Positions 19,801 through 28,407 of a stretch of 64,000 bases of DNA are shown piece by piece (the first letter of the stretch is position 1; each line of letters opens with the position of its first letter). The position numbers and the translations under genes are program-made. Source of the DNA: Chitinophaga niastensis (GTDB lineage: Bacteria; Bacteroidota; Bacteroidia; Chitinophagales; Chitinophagaceae); the NCBI RefSeq assembly GCF_003014755.1, contig NZ_PYAW01000002.1:434001-498000 (forward strand). Reading direction: 5' to 3'. Below the pieces are notes generated by a model. That model was not told where the DNA came from, did no database searches, and saw only the letters and a list, made by a program, of their open reading frames with translations.

Positions 19801-22800
19801 ACCTAACCTGGCCAACGGTACGGATTTTATGTATTTCTATACTGATATAGACGTAACACCAGCTACCGGTACGTATAATTTTAATATTGATCAGTTTTAT
19901 ATAGATCCATGGCAGGGCTTTATTCCACGCCAGCGGGATATCAGGATGGGACGTACAGACAGTTCCAATACCTGGATAGTAGATTCACTGAGCAGGGTAA
20001 ATGATATTACCAATGTGATCAGGGATAGCAGCCTGCATTACCTGGATAAATTTACCGGGCTGAATGGCGGTAACACTGCAGGGCAGCTGTTACAACCGGC
20101 AGATAGTTCCAACAGGGGTACACGCTTCTGGGTAGGTTATGGTCACCACCAGTTTTTCTCCGGAGATAATTCCCAGAACATGGTGCTGTACCTGAATGCA
20201 AAGGACTCTTCCAATGTAACAGTGCGTATCAATGGTACCAGCTGGGAACGTGTGTATCATATTCCTGCGAACAAAACCATTACCACTGAAATAATACCTA
20301 AAACAGGACTGAATGATGCCCGCTTCCTGGATGAAGGCTTCTCCGACAGGGCTATCAGTATTGAAAGTGATGTGCCTATTGTAGCTTATGCACATATTTA
20401 TGGCAGTGCATCTTCCGGCGCTACTATGTTGTTGCCGGTGGGTACCTATGGCTATGACTACGCTACGTTATCATCCCGTCAATACTACAGCGACAATACT
20501 TATTCCTGGTTCTATGTAGTGGCAGATTATGATAATACAACAGTAGAGATTACTCCTTCTGTACCAACGCTTGCAGGAAAAGCTGCCAATAAAACGTTTA
20601 CGGTTACACTGAATAAAGGGGAAGCGTACCAGGTGTTGGGTGCACTGATACCAGGCACTTTCAGTGAAGGGTATGATTTATCCGGTAGCCATGTAAGATC
20701 TGTTGTAAATGGAGATGGCAAATGCTGGCCGATGGCTGTTTTCTCTGGTAGTAGCCGTACAGGCCTTGGTTGTGGCGGATCTCCCGGTAGCTCAGGAGAT
20801 AACTTTATCCAGCAAAACTTCCCGTCGCAGGCATGGGGTAAAAAATATCTCACTGCGCCTACTTCCAACAGCAGAGCTGCTAACTCTTTCATGACTAATA
20901 TTTACCGGGTACTGGTAAAAGATACAGCTACCAAAGTAAAAATAAACGGAGGGCTTGTTACAGGATTAATTAATAGCCGCTTCTACCAATACGAAAGCAA
21001 TTCAGCTGATTTTATAGAAGCTGATCAGCCGATCATGGTTGCGCAGTACATGTCATCTGCCGGAGGCTGTCCTAATACCGGTGGTGATGGTGATCCTGAA
21101 ATGATTTACCTGAGTCCTGTTGAACAGGGAATTAAACAGGTAGGACTTTATCGTACTACGAGAGAATCTATTAATGTAAACTATCTGACCCTCATAATAC
21201 CTACAGCAGGTGTGGCTTCCCTGCGGATTGACGGTAGTGCCGCAGTGGACCATACTTATCCGCATCCTAACGCTAATGGATATACGGTTGTGGTAAAACG
21301 TTGGGCAGCAGCCAATACGCAGTGCGCTGTAGTCAGTGATTCGGCCTTTACCGCCATCACTTATGGTCTGGGCAGTGTGGAAAGTTATGGTTATAACGCA
21401 GGTACGCTGGTGAAGAACCTGAATATTCTTCCTTCTTTCAACAACGTACTGAATAATAGCGGCGTGAGTAACACATACACCTGTGCTAAAACACCATTCC
21501 GCTTCTCCATGCTGATACCGGTGAAACCAACGGTGCTCACCTGGAAACTCAGTAAGGTAGCCAATTTGTCGCCTAAAGCAGATGTAGTGCAGAACAATCC
21601 GGTGCCGAAAGACTCGCTGACAGCAAATGACAGAAAATACTACCGCTTTGAATTACCGGATGATTATGTGTTTACAGTGCCGGGTAAGTATTATGTACCT
21701 ATTGTGCTTACACATCCTGATATCGAAAGCTGTAGTAATAGTTTTGAAAGTATCCTGGAAGTGAAAGTGATTCCTGCGCCGGTAGTAGATTTCAGTGTAG
21801 CCTATTCCGGTTGTCTGATTGATGGTGCACAGTTCAAGGGCATTGCTGCTACCAGTAATGGTGTGGGCATCAATACCTGGAAATGGAATTTCGCAGATTC
21901 TACTTTCTCATCTGCAAAAGATACCGTTAAGTATTTCAAATATCCGGGTATTCACCAGGTGAAACTGAGCATTGTCGCAGCTGAAGGTTGTGTGGGTGAT
22001 ACGACTAAAGAAGTAGACGTATATGCAGCTGCTGTTGCCTTCCTGGTAAAAGATTCCATGACAGTATGTAGTGGAACAGATGTGACTTTGGCCGTGAAGA
22101 ACCCTGAACCGGGTGTGTTGTACAATTGGTATGATGCTCCTGTTGCAGGTAATTTATTACATACCGGTAACGACTATACGCTTCCGGCAATTACCAACAG
22201 CGGTGTATTTTATGTAGAAACAATCACGCACGGATGTCCGGGGCTGACCCGCGCTAAAGCCGTAGTGAATGTATTGCCGGTACTGGCAACACCTGTAGTA
22301 ACAGTAGATAGCACAGGTGTGAATATGCTGCGGTTCAAATGGAATGCCATTGCCAATGCAACGGGTTATGAAGTGTCTGTTGATGGTGGCACCACCTGGA
22401 CTTTGCCATCTTCCGGCAGAGAAGGATTGGTACATGTTATTAACGGATTGCAACCAACACAGACAGTGAAACTGCTCGTACGTGCAAAAGGTTGTGAAGA
22501 CAAGATGTCGCAGCCGGCTGAAGGTAAAACATTGCCTGACGGCGTATATATCCCCAATACGTTTACGCCTAACAACGATGGAAAGAATGATGTCTTGCTG
22601 GTGTATGGTTATATCATCAAAGACCTGCACATGGCCATTTTTGATCAGTGGGGCGAAAAAGTATTTGAATCCAATAGCCAGACAACGGGCTGGGATGGCA
22701 TCTACAAAGGAAAGGCATTGCCTTCCGGCGTATACATCTATGTATGTCACCTCACGCTCACTGACGGAACCAAAGTAGAAAAGAAAGGTGTGATTAACCT

Positions 22801-22810
22801 GATCCGCTAA
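13868..22810 (+). CDS. Giant T9SS-exported surface protein: beta-helix repeats, IgGFc-binding-like, PKD, CHU_C sorting domain
   Basis: This 2980-residue protein has a signal peptide (cleavage near LSAQ, residue 28). Three long repeats of about 565-585 residues follow (about 219-784, 782-1346, 1346-1931). Each has a disulphide-rich Ig-like part (TYQWQ, TYHWQ) and a right-handed parallel beta-helix with many NNxI and YGIY turns. An IgGFc-binding-like domain lies at about 2075-2530 (TRFWVGYGHHQF, PIVAYAHIYGSASSGATML) and a PKD domain at about 2640-2720 (WKWNFADSTFSSAKDT). The end, about 2895-2980 (YIPNTFTPNNDGKNDVLLVYGY and later WDGIYKGKALPSGVYIY), is a gliding-motility-type (type B) T9SS sorting domain. 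It is probably a cell-surface adhesin or carbohydrate-binding protein. PorP/SprF genes downstream fit type B cargo. Any enzymatic role is unknown. Confidence 0.9.
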   Translation: MRNCTVHYLYKTLLVGVLLLLACRLSAQTDISIGNSTTGNTSTGYPCPLQDYYEGSRAQFLYRASELNAAGMSTGVISALKFMVTNLNNADTAEQYTVKIGTTTDTSLDQNSWITVGNQVYGPIDYAFKTGVNAFTFSSGFFWNGSDNIVIEICNGALNSDSRVTYTYNPTVPFTTNLSFNGSHTYRVDNQNYLCGTTSTSNSGDMTTRPDIKFSWTAAAPCTGTPAAGTATASTTNACLNSAFSVSLSGTTIASGLTYQWQSSANNTTWTDIIGATSNRLTTTQTVTSYYRCKVTCTTSSTQVFSNSVAVSSPLPVSGTFTINKAIPTGAGNFASFNDAYNYMKCGISGPIIFNVVAGSGLYNEQLVLQPVPGASAANTITFNGNGDTLAFAGTSAARAVIKLDDADYFTFNNLVIKNRSTSSSSYGWGVHLTNNADYNTFSNCTFLLDTTASASNYAGIVISSSSTSPTSSGDARCDFNTFTGNTINGGYYGIVMAGSITMANGNNKITNNKISNFYNYGIYITGSFNTLIENNIISRPTRSNVTTFYGIYFTSLSTKANITRNIIRDPFGGAPNSTSSTYGIYFSSTDALSQLENVVSNNLLYNFSGKGDAYGIYNSSSDNVWYYHNTIALDGAATNSTSYTSRGFYQTSKADGVEFLNNLIAVTRAGGGSKFCVYFGATDGTIHANRNDYYLSTATGTNNIGYYGTAGTASLLDWQTASKQDSNSVSSNPLFVAPASGNYTPANASIDNKGTPVNILVDLNNAPRSTSTPDIGAIEFTPGPCITPPIGGNAHVSPAAICVNRKVSLSLTDNTIGLGQTYQWQTAATATGTYTPIGGVLTNPDTAVTAIATTYYRVAVTCSGNTSYSAPVLLTVNPAFPAGTYTINKGAPASATNFVSFNAAKAAMECGIQGPIVLNVVAGSGPYLEQLVLDSIAGTSAVNTITFNGNGNTIKFAPTESNERAVIKLRTADHITFDSLTIDATSVDYGYAIHILNNADSNTISRCNIIADLDNSYQDYAGIVINGSDSYATTGANNNCDGNTIVKNTITGGYYGIVIYSTASSPVSGNTILNNTVKDFYATGIMATGTTKTLIDHNDVFRPARTSSSYSLHGISVGDKGTDVVVSNNRIHNLIGGDPTSGSSIYGIEHSYADATAASPSKVFNNIIYDIRGSGYQYGFSNYSADYVYYYHNTVVLNDNKNTSNVDATAFDQSSSAAGLQFFDNIVDVSRTGNGDRVGLDIYTSSTIASNYNDIYVKSSNNTAYVGRMNGASPTLAAWRTATKLDSNSLSIQPVFADPANGNYAPVISPLDNSGKAVGITNDILGVVRSTTKPDMGAYEVNIPLCAKPVVPGTSTVDPLTPVCMGTQIKLDLTGNSAGGTQTYHWQRAVSVNGPWEFASDTQYVSTFNTIIGVQNYYRCLIVCGGTDTAYAVPVKANLNPPLLAGTYTIDPSKPSSVTNFQSFSSAASKLECGIAGPVTFLAKAGTYNEQVAMHHIPGASAVNRVTFSSETNTAAAVTLTYAGTSALNYVLLLDSVDYVTWKAITIKPADTVNARGVVYAKSSSYDSIVNCGVTLPVTTSTGNTISGVYANQCVGLGNVITGNTITNGSNGIYWEGSYSNVTPGLVLDSNILNGAYTNGIYANYIDSLIATRNQVNLSGALAFTAYGIYVSNCSNGFALPNNKINITNVTSKVYGIYLSYCSASAGIRSMVTGNKVVARGGNTNDVYGLALYSDGYSNVLNNVISVQTTGSNAYGLYSESNNNISYYNNSVLNSATATVDNYAAYFMHDYSSSGNIKIKNNIFAHDTSGSAMYISKPDYLKSDYNTLYTKGTVLVSQLTPAGTFATLQQYKDADTLDVNSIVYKPAFVNNTELKPDITNPEVWAIHGRGVQIEGNDKDINGAFRAVKLTQGVPDMGAYAFLPTSVPPVLPAFPAVPAPGITQTFMFGTDTVTKITWNAGAPVPGNIAVRRYSGVKPPNLANGTDFMYFYTDIDVTPATGTYNFNIDQFYIDPWQGFIPRQRDIRMGRTDSSNTWIVDSLSRVNDITNVIRDSSLHYLDKFTGLNGGNTAGQLLQPADSSNRGTRFWVGYGHHQFFSGDNSQNMVLYLNAKDSSNVTVRINGTSWERVYHIPANKTITTEIIPKTGLNDARFLDEGFSDRAISIESDVPIVAYAHIYGSASSGATMLLPVGTYGYDYATLSSRQYYSDNTYSWFYVVADYDNTTVEITPSVPTLAGKAANKTFTVTLNKGEAYQVLGALIPGTFSEGYDLSGSHVRSVVNGDGKCWPMAVFSGSSRTGLGCGGSPGSSGDNFIQQNFPSQAWGKKYLTAPTSNSRAANSFMTNIYRVLVKDTATKVKINGGLVTGLINSRFYQYESNSADFIEADQPIMVAQYMSSAGGCPNTGGDGDPEMIYLSPVEQGIKQVGLYRTTRESINVNYLTLIIPTAGVASLRIDGSAAVDHTYPHPNANGYTVVVKRWAAANTQCAVVSDSAFTAITYGLGSVESYGYNAGTLVKNLNILPSFNNVLNNSGVSNTYTCAKTPFRFSMLIPVKPTVLTWKLSKVANLSPKADVVQNNPVPKDSLTANDRKYYRFELPDDYVFTVPGKYYVPIVLTHPDIESCSNSFESILEVKVIPAPVVDFSVAYSGCLIDGAQFKGIAATSNGVGINTWKWNFADSTFSSAKDTVKYFKYPGIHQVKLSIVAAEGCVGDTTKEVDVYAAAVAFLVKDSMTVCSGTDVTLAVKNPEPGVLYNWYDAPVAGNLLHTGNDYTLPAITNSGVFYVETITHGCPGLTRAKAVVNVLPVLATPVVTVDSTGVNMLRFKWNAIANATGYEVSVDGGTTWTLPSSGREGLVHVINGLQPTQTVKLLVRAKGCEDKMSQPAEGKTLPDGVYIPNTFTPNNDGKNDVLLVYGYIIKDLHMAIFDQWGEKVFESNSQTTGWDGIYKGKALPSGVYIYVCHLTLTDGTKVEKKGVINLIR

Positions 22811-22828
22811 AGAGTAAAAATCTGCAGT

Positions 22829-23182
22829 ATGAAAAAGATGAAGAAGAAAATTTTGCTGCTGATAATTGGATGCGCGCTGTTGCATTGGCCTCGTGCCAAT
22901 GCAACAACGTACGTCTGCCGGCAGGGAATAGACAGTTTGTTAAACAGCGCACGCGCCGTAGTAGTATATCCTAACCCGGTAGTGAATGCACTGCATGTGC
23001 GGTCCGGCAAAGGGATACAGGAACTGGTGCTGTACGCCATGGATGGCAGGATGGTAAAAAAAGTAACAAGCACCGGAAAGAGTAACCAGTTATATCTATC
23101 AGATCTGCAATGCGGTGCTTATATGCTGAATGCCATTTTTGAAGATGGTACAAAGACGTCGAAGATGATCATAAAACAATAA
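22829..23182 (+). CDS. Minimal protein consisting of a signal peptide and a T9SS type A sorting domain
   Basis: This 117-residue protein has a lysine-rich start, a hydrophobic signal (about 8-21, ending near ANA, residue 26), a linker of about 20 residues, and a complete type A T9SS C-terminal domain. The latter has YPNPVVNALHV, the central VLYAMDGRMV strand and the ending YMLNAIFEDGTKTSKMIIKQ. Usually this domain follows a large cargo; here there is almost none. It lies 18 bases after the giant adhesin and 28 before the second IgGFc protein, so it is likely co-transcribed. It could be a small surface component, a carrier for a partner protein, or a remnant of a larger cargo gene. Confidence 0.8.
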   Translation: MKKMKKKILLLIIGCALLHWPRANATTYVCRQGIDSLLNSARAVVVYPNPVVNALHVRSGKGIQELVLYAMDGRMVKKVTSTGKSNQLYLSDLQCGAYMLNAIFEDGTKTSKMIIKQ

Positions 23183-23210
23183 TCATTTCAATATGAAAAA
23201 TTGAAAAAAG

Positions 23211-26200
23211 ATGTCAACCCAATTAACATATCATGCCGTTGGCCCGGTCATTAAGAAAGCTTGCATTGCCATATCTGTGATACTGTTGCAATTCGTAGCC
23301 CTTGTTGCATATGCCCAGAATCTTTCCAATAAAGGGAAAGATTTCTGGGTGGGCTACGGACACCATCAGTTCATGGAGATAGGGCAGAGTAACAGCCAGG
23401 AAATGATCCTGTACCTGAGTGCGGAACAGCCGGCCACTGTTACCGTTACTATTACCGGCACAAGCTGGACCCGGACGTATACCATTCCGGCCAATACGGT
23501 TATTGCTTCCGATCTGATCCCGAAAACAGGCGCTAATGACGCCCGGTTGTATTCACTGCCACCCTCTTACGGTGGTACTGGCGGAGAAGGTATTTTTGCC
23601 AATAAGGCTATTCATATTCAGAGCAATGTACCTATTGTAGCGTATGCACATATTTATGGCAGCGCCTCTTCCGGTGCTACTATGCTGATGCCGGAAGAAA
23701 CATGGGGCTATTCCTACATCTCTGTAAACAGTCAGCAGAATTATGCCGACGATTGTTTTTCCTGGATGTATGTGGTGGCTAACCAGAATAATACAGTGAT
23801 CCAGATTACGCCTTCTGCATTAACCCGTAATGGTCGTGCAGCTGGTGTGCCTTTTACAGCCACCCTTAACAGGGGTGAAATTTATCAGCTGGTAGGCGCT
23901 TCGCTCGGCAATGGTTTGGGCAGGCAGCTAACCGGTACTACCGTAAAATCCATTGCCAACAGTAATGGTGAGTGTTATCCGGTAGCTGTATTTTCAGGTA
24001 GTAGTCGCACTTCCATTACCTGTAACAATTTCGGTAGCAGCGGAGATAATAATATTCAGCAGATTTTTCCTTTTCAGGCGTGGGGTAAACGTTATCTGAC
24101 ATCCCCTACTTCTGAAGATAATACCCCTTCTTCGCTGAATTATGATATTTATAAAGTGGTGGTAAAAGATCCTGCCACGGTGGTAAAGAAAAATGGCGTG
24201 GTGTTGAATCCAACAACGCTGATTGGTAATTCCTATTACGAGTATGTTAGTAATACGGCTGATTATATAGAGTCCGATAAACCGGTACTGGTAGCACAGT
24301 TTATGACTTCTGCCGGTGCCTGTGGTAATAATTATGGGTTGGGTGATCCGGAAATGGTATACCTCAGCCCTATAGAGCAGGCCATCAAAAGAGTAGGATT
24401 TTACCGGAACACCCGGGAGTTTATAGAAGTGAATTATCTCACGTTGATCATTCCCACCGCCGGTGTAAATTCTTTATTGATAGATGGCAGCCCTACATTC
24501 GATTTCTCTTACGTGCACCCTAACCTGAACGGATACACGGTAGTGATCAAACGATGGCCCGCTGCGGCAGCGCAATGTCTTGTTTCCAGTGATTCTGCCT
24601 TTACAGCTGTTACCTACGGTTTGGGTAGTGTGGAGAGTTACGGTTACAACGCCGGAACAATGATTAACAACCTGAATGCGGTAGGATCTATTCACAATAC
24701 TTACGATACTTCTAAAACATCCAATGATTTTACCTGTACAAATACACCTGTGCAACTGTCCATTTTAATGGCGTATAAGCCTACCAAAATGGTATGGAAG
24801 CTCAGTACACTCGGTACCAATGTTACGCCAAATGCAGACGTTACTGATAATGCACCGGTAAGTACCGGTACCGTGGTGGTAAACGGTATAACCTATTACA
24901 AGTATACTTTGCCCGGCACTTATATGTTTAGTACAATAGGCGAATATGATGTGCCGGTAATGACTACACATCCCAGTATTGAAAATTGTAACAATACAGA
25001 AAAGGTAGGGTTTATAGTGTCTGTTAAGGGCAAGCCCAGAGCAGTGATGAGTTATATACATAATGGTTGTACACTGGATACTGTTTATTTTAAAGGAGAT
25101 AGCAGCCTTAAAAATCCTGTGATAGACAGATGGAAATGGGACTTCCCGGGCGCCGTGAAAGATAGTGGTGTGCAGGTGGGGAAGGTGTTTCCTGTTGGCA
25201 CTTCCGCTGTAAATCTGACGGTTATTTCCAAAGATGGATGCGTAGGAGATACTGCTTTCCAGGTGACTACCGTTGCCAAACCGGTAGCTTCCTTTACCAC
25301 AGATGTGGCTGCATTATGTGAGACGGGTACTTTAAAACTAACAGATAATTCTACTTATGGCGGCACCGCAGTATTAAAAGCATGGTACTGGAATTTTGGT
25401 AATGATACCATACGTAATGCTACCACAGGTGCGGCACAAACGATCGTTTATAAAGATCATAATACCTATACCATCAAGCATATGGTAAAAGTAAGTGATC
25501 TGTGTATCAGTGATACTGTTACAAAACAGTTCACCGTATATGCTAACCCTACTACGTTATTTGCTTATCCTGGTAATTGTTTGCCGGTTAATGGTGTTGT
25601 ACAGTTTACCAGCGCAGCCGCAGTGCCGGATGTACAAACACTAACAGCGCACGCCTGGGATTTTGGTGATGCCGGTGCTACGCCAGCAAATCCAAATACA
25701 GCTGCAATAAAAGATCCCACACACGCCTATACGAAGTTTGGTACTTATACCATCAGGTATAGTGTAACTACCGATAAAGGCTGTAAGAAAGATACCGTTG
25801 TAACAGCCACCTTTAAGCTGAAACCGCAGCTGGCCTACGCCGCATTAACAGGTAGCTGCGTTAACGTAAAAGGCAGTGTGGCAGTGGCTAAAGCGGTGGT
25901 GCAGAACGGCGTTACCGGTATCGGCTATTACCGCGGACCGGCTACTGATTCGGCAGGTAATTTTACGCCTGCTATAGCCGGTGTAGGTACCCATACGATC
26001 TGGTATGTGTTTAATACCACCAGCGGTTGCGCAGATTCTATCTCTGCCAGTATGGTTGTATATCCCAAACCGGCAGCAGCTTTTGTAGCAACCGCGGATT
26101 TGTGCCTGGGACAAAATGCAACTTTCACAGATCAGTCGGCCATCAGTGCGGGCGCTATTACCAACTGGAAATGGGACATGGCTAACGGTACACAAACAAA

Positions 26201-27344
26201 TAACACCAACAACAATCCTTTTACTATAGCCTATCTGAAAGATTCCAGCTACCTCGTGAAACTGGTGGCGGTGAGTGATCATAATTGTATCAGTGATACA
26301 GCCAGTGCTACGGTGTCTGTACATCCTTTACCGGTACCGGATTTCAACCTGCCGGACAAGGTGTGTATGCCGGATGGTACAGCCGCATTTGTGAACCTGA
26401 CTACGGTGAAAGATAAATCGGTGCTGACGTACCAATGGAATTTTGGTGATGGCAGTGCGGGATCAGCGGCAAAAGATCCAACGTATCAATACAAGGCGTA
26501 TGGCCCGTTTGATGTAAAGCTGGCAGCTACTACCGCATACGGCTGTACGAATTTTACTACTAAAACATTGAGTGCATTCTTTGGTCAGCCGGTAGCTGCT
26601 TTTAAAGTATCTCCGGATACACTTTGCCAGGGCACCGACAATGTATTTACAGATCAGAGTACAGATGCAACAGACCGTATTAATAAGTGGGAGTGGAGCT
26701 TTGGCGATGGTACTACTTCAACGGATCAGAACCCTGTGAAGAAGTACACCCAGCCACAGGATTATACGGTGGAACTGAAGGTGTCGAATAAGTCGGGATG
26801 CGCTTCTGCTATGTATAGCAGTAAGGTGGTAGTATACCTGCAACCGGTTATCGATGCGGGTCCTTCTTTCATTGTACCACAAGGCACGAAGATCAGTTTT
26901 TCACCGGTAGCAAATGATTCCGTTAACCTCACTTTCAGGTGGGAACCTGCAGCAGATTTTCCTAATCCATCTCTGCTATCGCCGGTAATAGCGGCTATGC
27001 ATGATGGCACCTATACGCTTACTGCTACCGGTAAACATAACTGTACCGCCAGTGATTTTATGACGGTGAAAGTGTTGAAACCGGTATTACCACCAAATGC
27101 TTTCTCTCCCAACGGAGATAATATCAACGATACCTGGGTCCTCAAAAATCTGAGTGACTATGCAGGTTGTACGGTGGAAGTATTTAACCGCTACGGAGAA
27201 AGAGTATTTCATTCAGTGGGCTATGATGTGCCGTGGGACGGTACTTTCAAGGGTAACCGGTTGCCCATGGCCACTTACTATTATGTCATCAGGCTCAGGA
27301 GCGGATTTGAGCCGATCACCGGTTATGTAACTATTATCAGGTAA
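23211..27344 (+). CDS. T9SS-exported surface protein: IgGFc-binding-like, multiple PKD domains, CHU_C sorting domain
   Basis: This 1377-residue protein has an N-terminal signal (hydrophobic about 17-33, cleavage near AYAQ, residue 36). It is followed at once by an IgGFc-binding-like domain (about 38-490; KDFWVGYGHHQFMEIGQSNS, PIVAYAHIYGSASSGATML). A chain of PKD or PKD-like domains fills the middle (for example HAWDFGDAGATPANP, YQWNFGDGSAGSAAKDPTY, WEWSFGDGTTSTDQNP). A type B sorting domain closes it (about 1285-1377; NAFSPNGDNINDTWVLKN). The IgGFc module closely resembles that of the 2980-residue protein, so the genes share ancestry by module duplication. Probable role: surface adhesin or matrix protein exported by T9SS with the PorP/SprF proteins encoded next. 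No catalytic residues are apparent. Confidence 0.9.
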   Translation: MSTQLTYHAVGPVIKKACIAISVILLQFVALVAYAQNLSNKGKDFWVGYGHHQFMEIGQSNSQEMILYLSAEQPATVTVTITGTSWTRTYTIPANTVIASDLIPKTGANDARLYSLPPSYGGTGGEGIFANKAIHIQSNVPIVAYAHIYGSASSGATMLMPEETWGYSYISVNSQQNYADDCFSWMYVVANQNNTVIQITPSALTRNGRAAGVPFTATLNRGEIYQLVGASLGNGLGRQLTGTTVKSIANSNGECYPVAVFSGSSRTSITCNNFGSSGDNNIQQIFPFQAWGKRYLTSPTSEDNTPSSLNYDIYKVVVKDPATVVKKNGVVLNPTTLIGNSYYEYVSNTADYIESDKPVLVAQFMTSAGACGNNYGLGDPEMVYLSPIEQAIKRVGFYRNTREFIEVNYLTLIIPTAGVNSLLIDGSPTFDFSYVHPNLNGYTVVIKRWPAAAAQCLVSSDSAFTAVTYGLGSVESYGYNAGTMINNLNAVGSIHNTYDTSKTSNDFTCTNTPVQLSILMAYKPTKMVWKLSTLGTNVTPNADVTDNAPVSTGTVVVNGITYYKYTLPGTYMFSTIGEYDVPVMTTHPSIENCNNTEKVGFIVSVKGKPRAVMSYIHNGCTLDTVYFKGDSSLKNPVIDRWKWDFPGAVKDSGVQVGKVFPVGTSAVNLTVISKDGCVGDTAFQVTTVAKPVASFTTDVAALCETGTLKLTDNSTYGGTAVLKAWYWNFGNDTIRNATTGAAQTIVYKDHNTYTIKHMVKVSDLCISDTVTKQFTVYANPTTLFAYPGNCLPVNGVVQFTSAAAVPDVQTLTAHAWDFGDAGATPANPNTAAIKDPTHAYTKFGTYTIRYSVTTDKGCKKDTVVTATFKLKPQLAYAALTGSCVNVKGSVAVAKAVVQNGVTGIGYYRGPATDSAGNFTPAIAGVGTHTIWYVFNTTSGCADSISASMVVYPKPAAAFVATADLCLGQNATFTDQSAISAGAITNWKWDMANGTQTNNTNNNPFTIAYLKDSSYLVKLVAVSDHNCISDTASATVSVHPLPVPDFNLPDKVCMPDGTAAFVNLTTVKDKSVLTYQWNFGDGSAGSAAKDPTYQYKAYGPFDVKLAATTAYGCTNFTTKTLSAFFGQPVAAFKVSPDTLCQGTDNVFTDQSTDATDRINKWEWSFGDGTTSTDQNPVKKYTQPQDYTVELKVSNKSGCASAMYSSKVVVYLQPVIDAGPSFIVPQGTKISFSPVANDSVNLTFRWEPAADFPNPSLLSPVIAAMHDGTYTLTATGKHNCTASDFMTVKVLKPVLPPNAFSPNGDNINDTWVLKNLSDYAGCTVEVFNRYGERVFHSVGYDVPWDGTFKGNRLPMATYYYVIRLRSGFEPITGYVTIIR

Positions 27345-27375
27345 AGTAAATCATTCACATAAAACAGGATTGTAA

Positions 27376-28380
27376 ATGAGAACTAACATTGTAACATTAT
27401 TAATATTTGTAGCCGCTACCCTGGCTGGTACCCGGCTGGTGGCACAGAGTGATCCCCATTTCTCCCAGTATTACGCATATCCGTCGTGGTTAAACCCGGC
27501 GCTCACCGGTGTATTTGATGGTGACTACCGGATAGCTGCGATCTATCGTACACAATGGGGAAATATCAGTCCATTTAAAACGTATGGGATCAGCGCAGAA
27601 ATACCTACTGCCAAAAATATAAACCTCGGTGCCAGTGTACTGAATCAAACCGCTGGAGATGGTGGTTATAACTATACCACAGGTTATATAAGCGCTGCTT
27701 ATACAGGTGTAAAACTGGATGCATCGCATTTTCATCAGCTGAATTTTGGATTGCAGCTGGGTTTTATTCAGCGCCGGTTTGATCCCTCCAAGCTCACTTA
27801 TGGTGAGCAATGGAACCCGGTTACCGGTTATAACCCCGGTAATCCTGTGTCTGATGCGTTAACACGCACTTCTGCCGCATCTTTTGATGCAGGGGCCGGT
27901 GTTTTATATTATGATGCCACACCAGGCAAAAACTACAATATCTATGGTGGTTTTTCTGTCATGCATCTCACCAAACCACAGGATCAGTTCAGTGCAAAAG
28001 GTGATGCCCGTTTTCCAATGCGTTTCAACGTACATGGTGGCGTTAAACTAACGTTGTCGGATATACTGAGTATTACCCCCAACTTCCTGTTTATGCAGCA
28101 GGGACCTGCACAGGAAAAAATGATCGGCGCTTATGGGCAGCTGAATGCCGCTCCCGGTACAGATTTCCTGCTGGGTCTTAATTACAGGTATAAAGATGCG
28201 GTGACCACACACGCGGGATTTATCTACAAAAACATGATGCTGGGCGCCAGTTATGATATCAATACCTCTGATCTGAGTAAGATGGCACGTGGCTCCAACA
28301 GCTTCGAAATATCGCTCACATTCATAGGCCGCAGAACAGTAAGGACACCGGAAGTAGAATTTGTTTGTCCAAGATTGTAA
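27376..28380 (+). CDS. PorP/SprF-family T9SS outer membrane protein
   Basis: This 334-residue protein has a signal peptide (cleavage near RLVAQ, residue 24). The PorP/SprF pattern follows: DPHFSQYYAYPSWLNPALTGVFDGDYRIAAIYRTQW, then outer-membrane beta strands and a terminal FEISLTFIG strand. PorP/SprF proteins work with type IX secretion and are often dedicated to exporting or anchoring adjacent type B cargo, as with SprF and SprB in gliding flavobacteria. It starts 31 bases after the 1377-residue CHU_C protein, matching that arrangement. A second family member lies at 30438-31466. Confidence 0.93.
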   Translation: MRTNIVTLLIFVAATLAGTRLVAQSDPHFSQYYAYPSWLNPALTGVFDGDYRIAAIYRTQWGNISPFKTYGISAEIPTAKNINLGASVLNQTAGDGGYNYTTGYISAAYTGVKLDASHFHQLNFGLQLGFIQRRFDPSKLTYGEQWNPVTGYNPGNPVSDALTRTSAASFDAGAGVLYYDATPGKNYNIYGGFSVMHLTKPQDQFSAKGDARFPMRFNVHGGVKLTLSDILSITPNFLFMQQGPAQEKMIGAYGQLNAAPGTDFLLGLNYRYKDAVTTHAGFIYKNMMLGASYDINTSDLSKMARGSNSFEISLTFIGRRTVRTPEVEFVCPRL

Positions 28381-28407
28381 TCAACTTTTTAAAGCAACAG
28401 GTATCTC

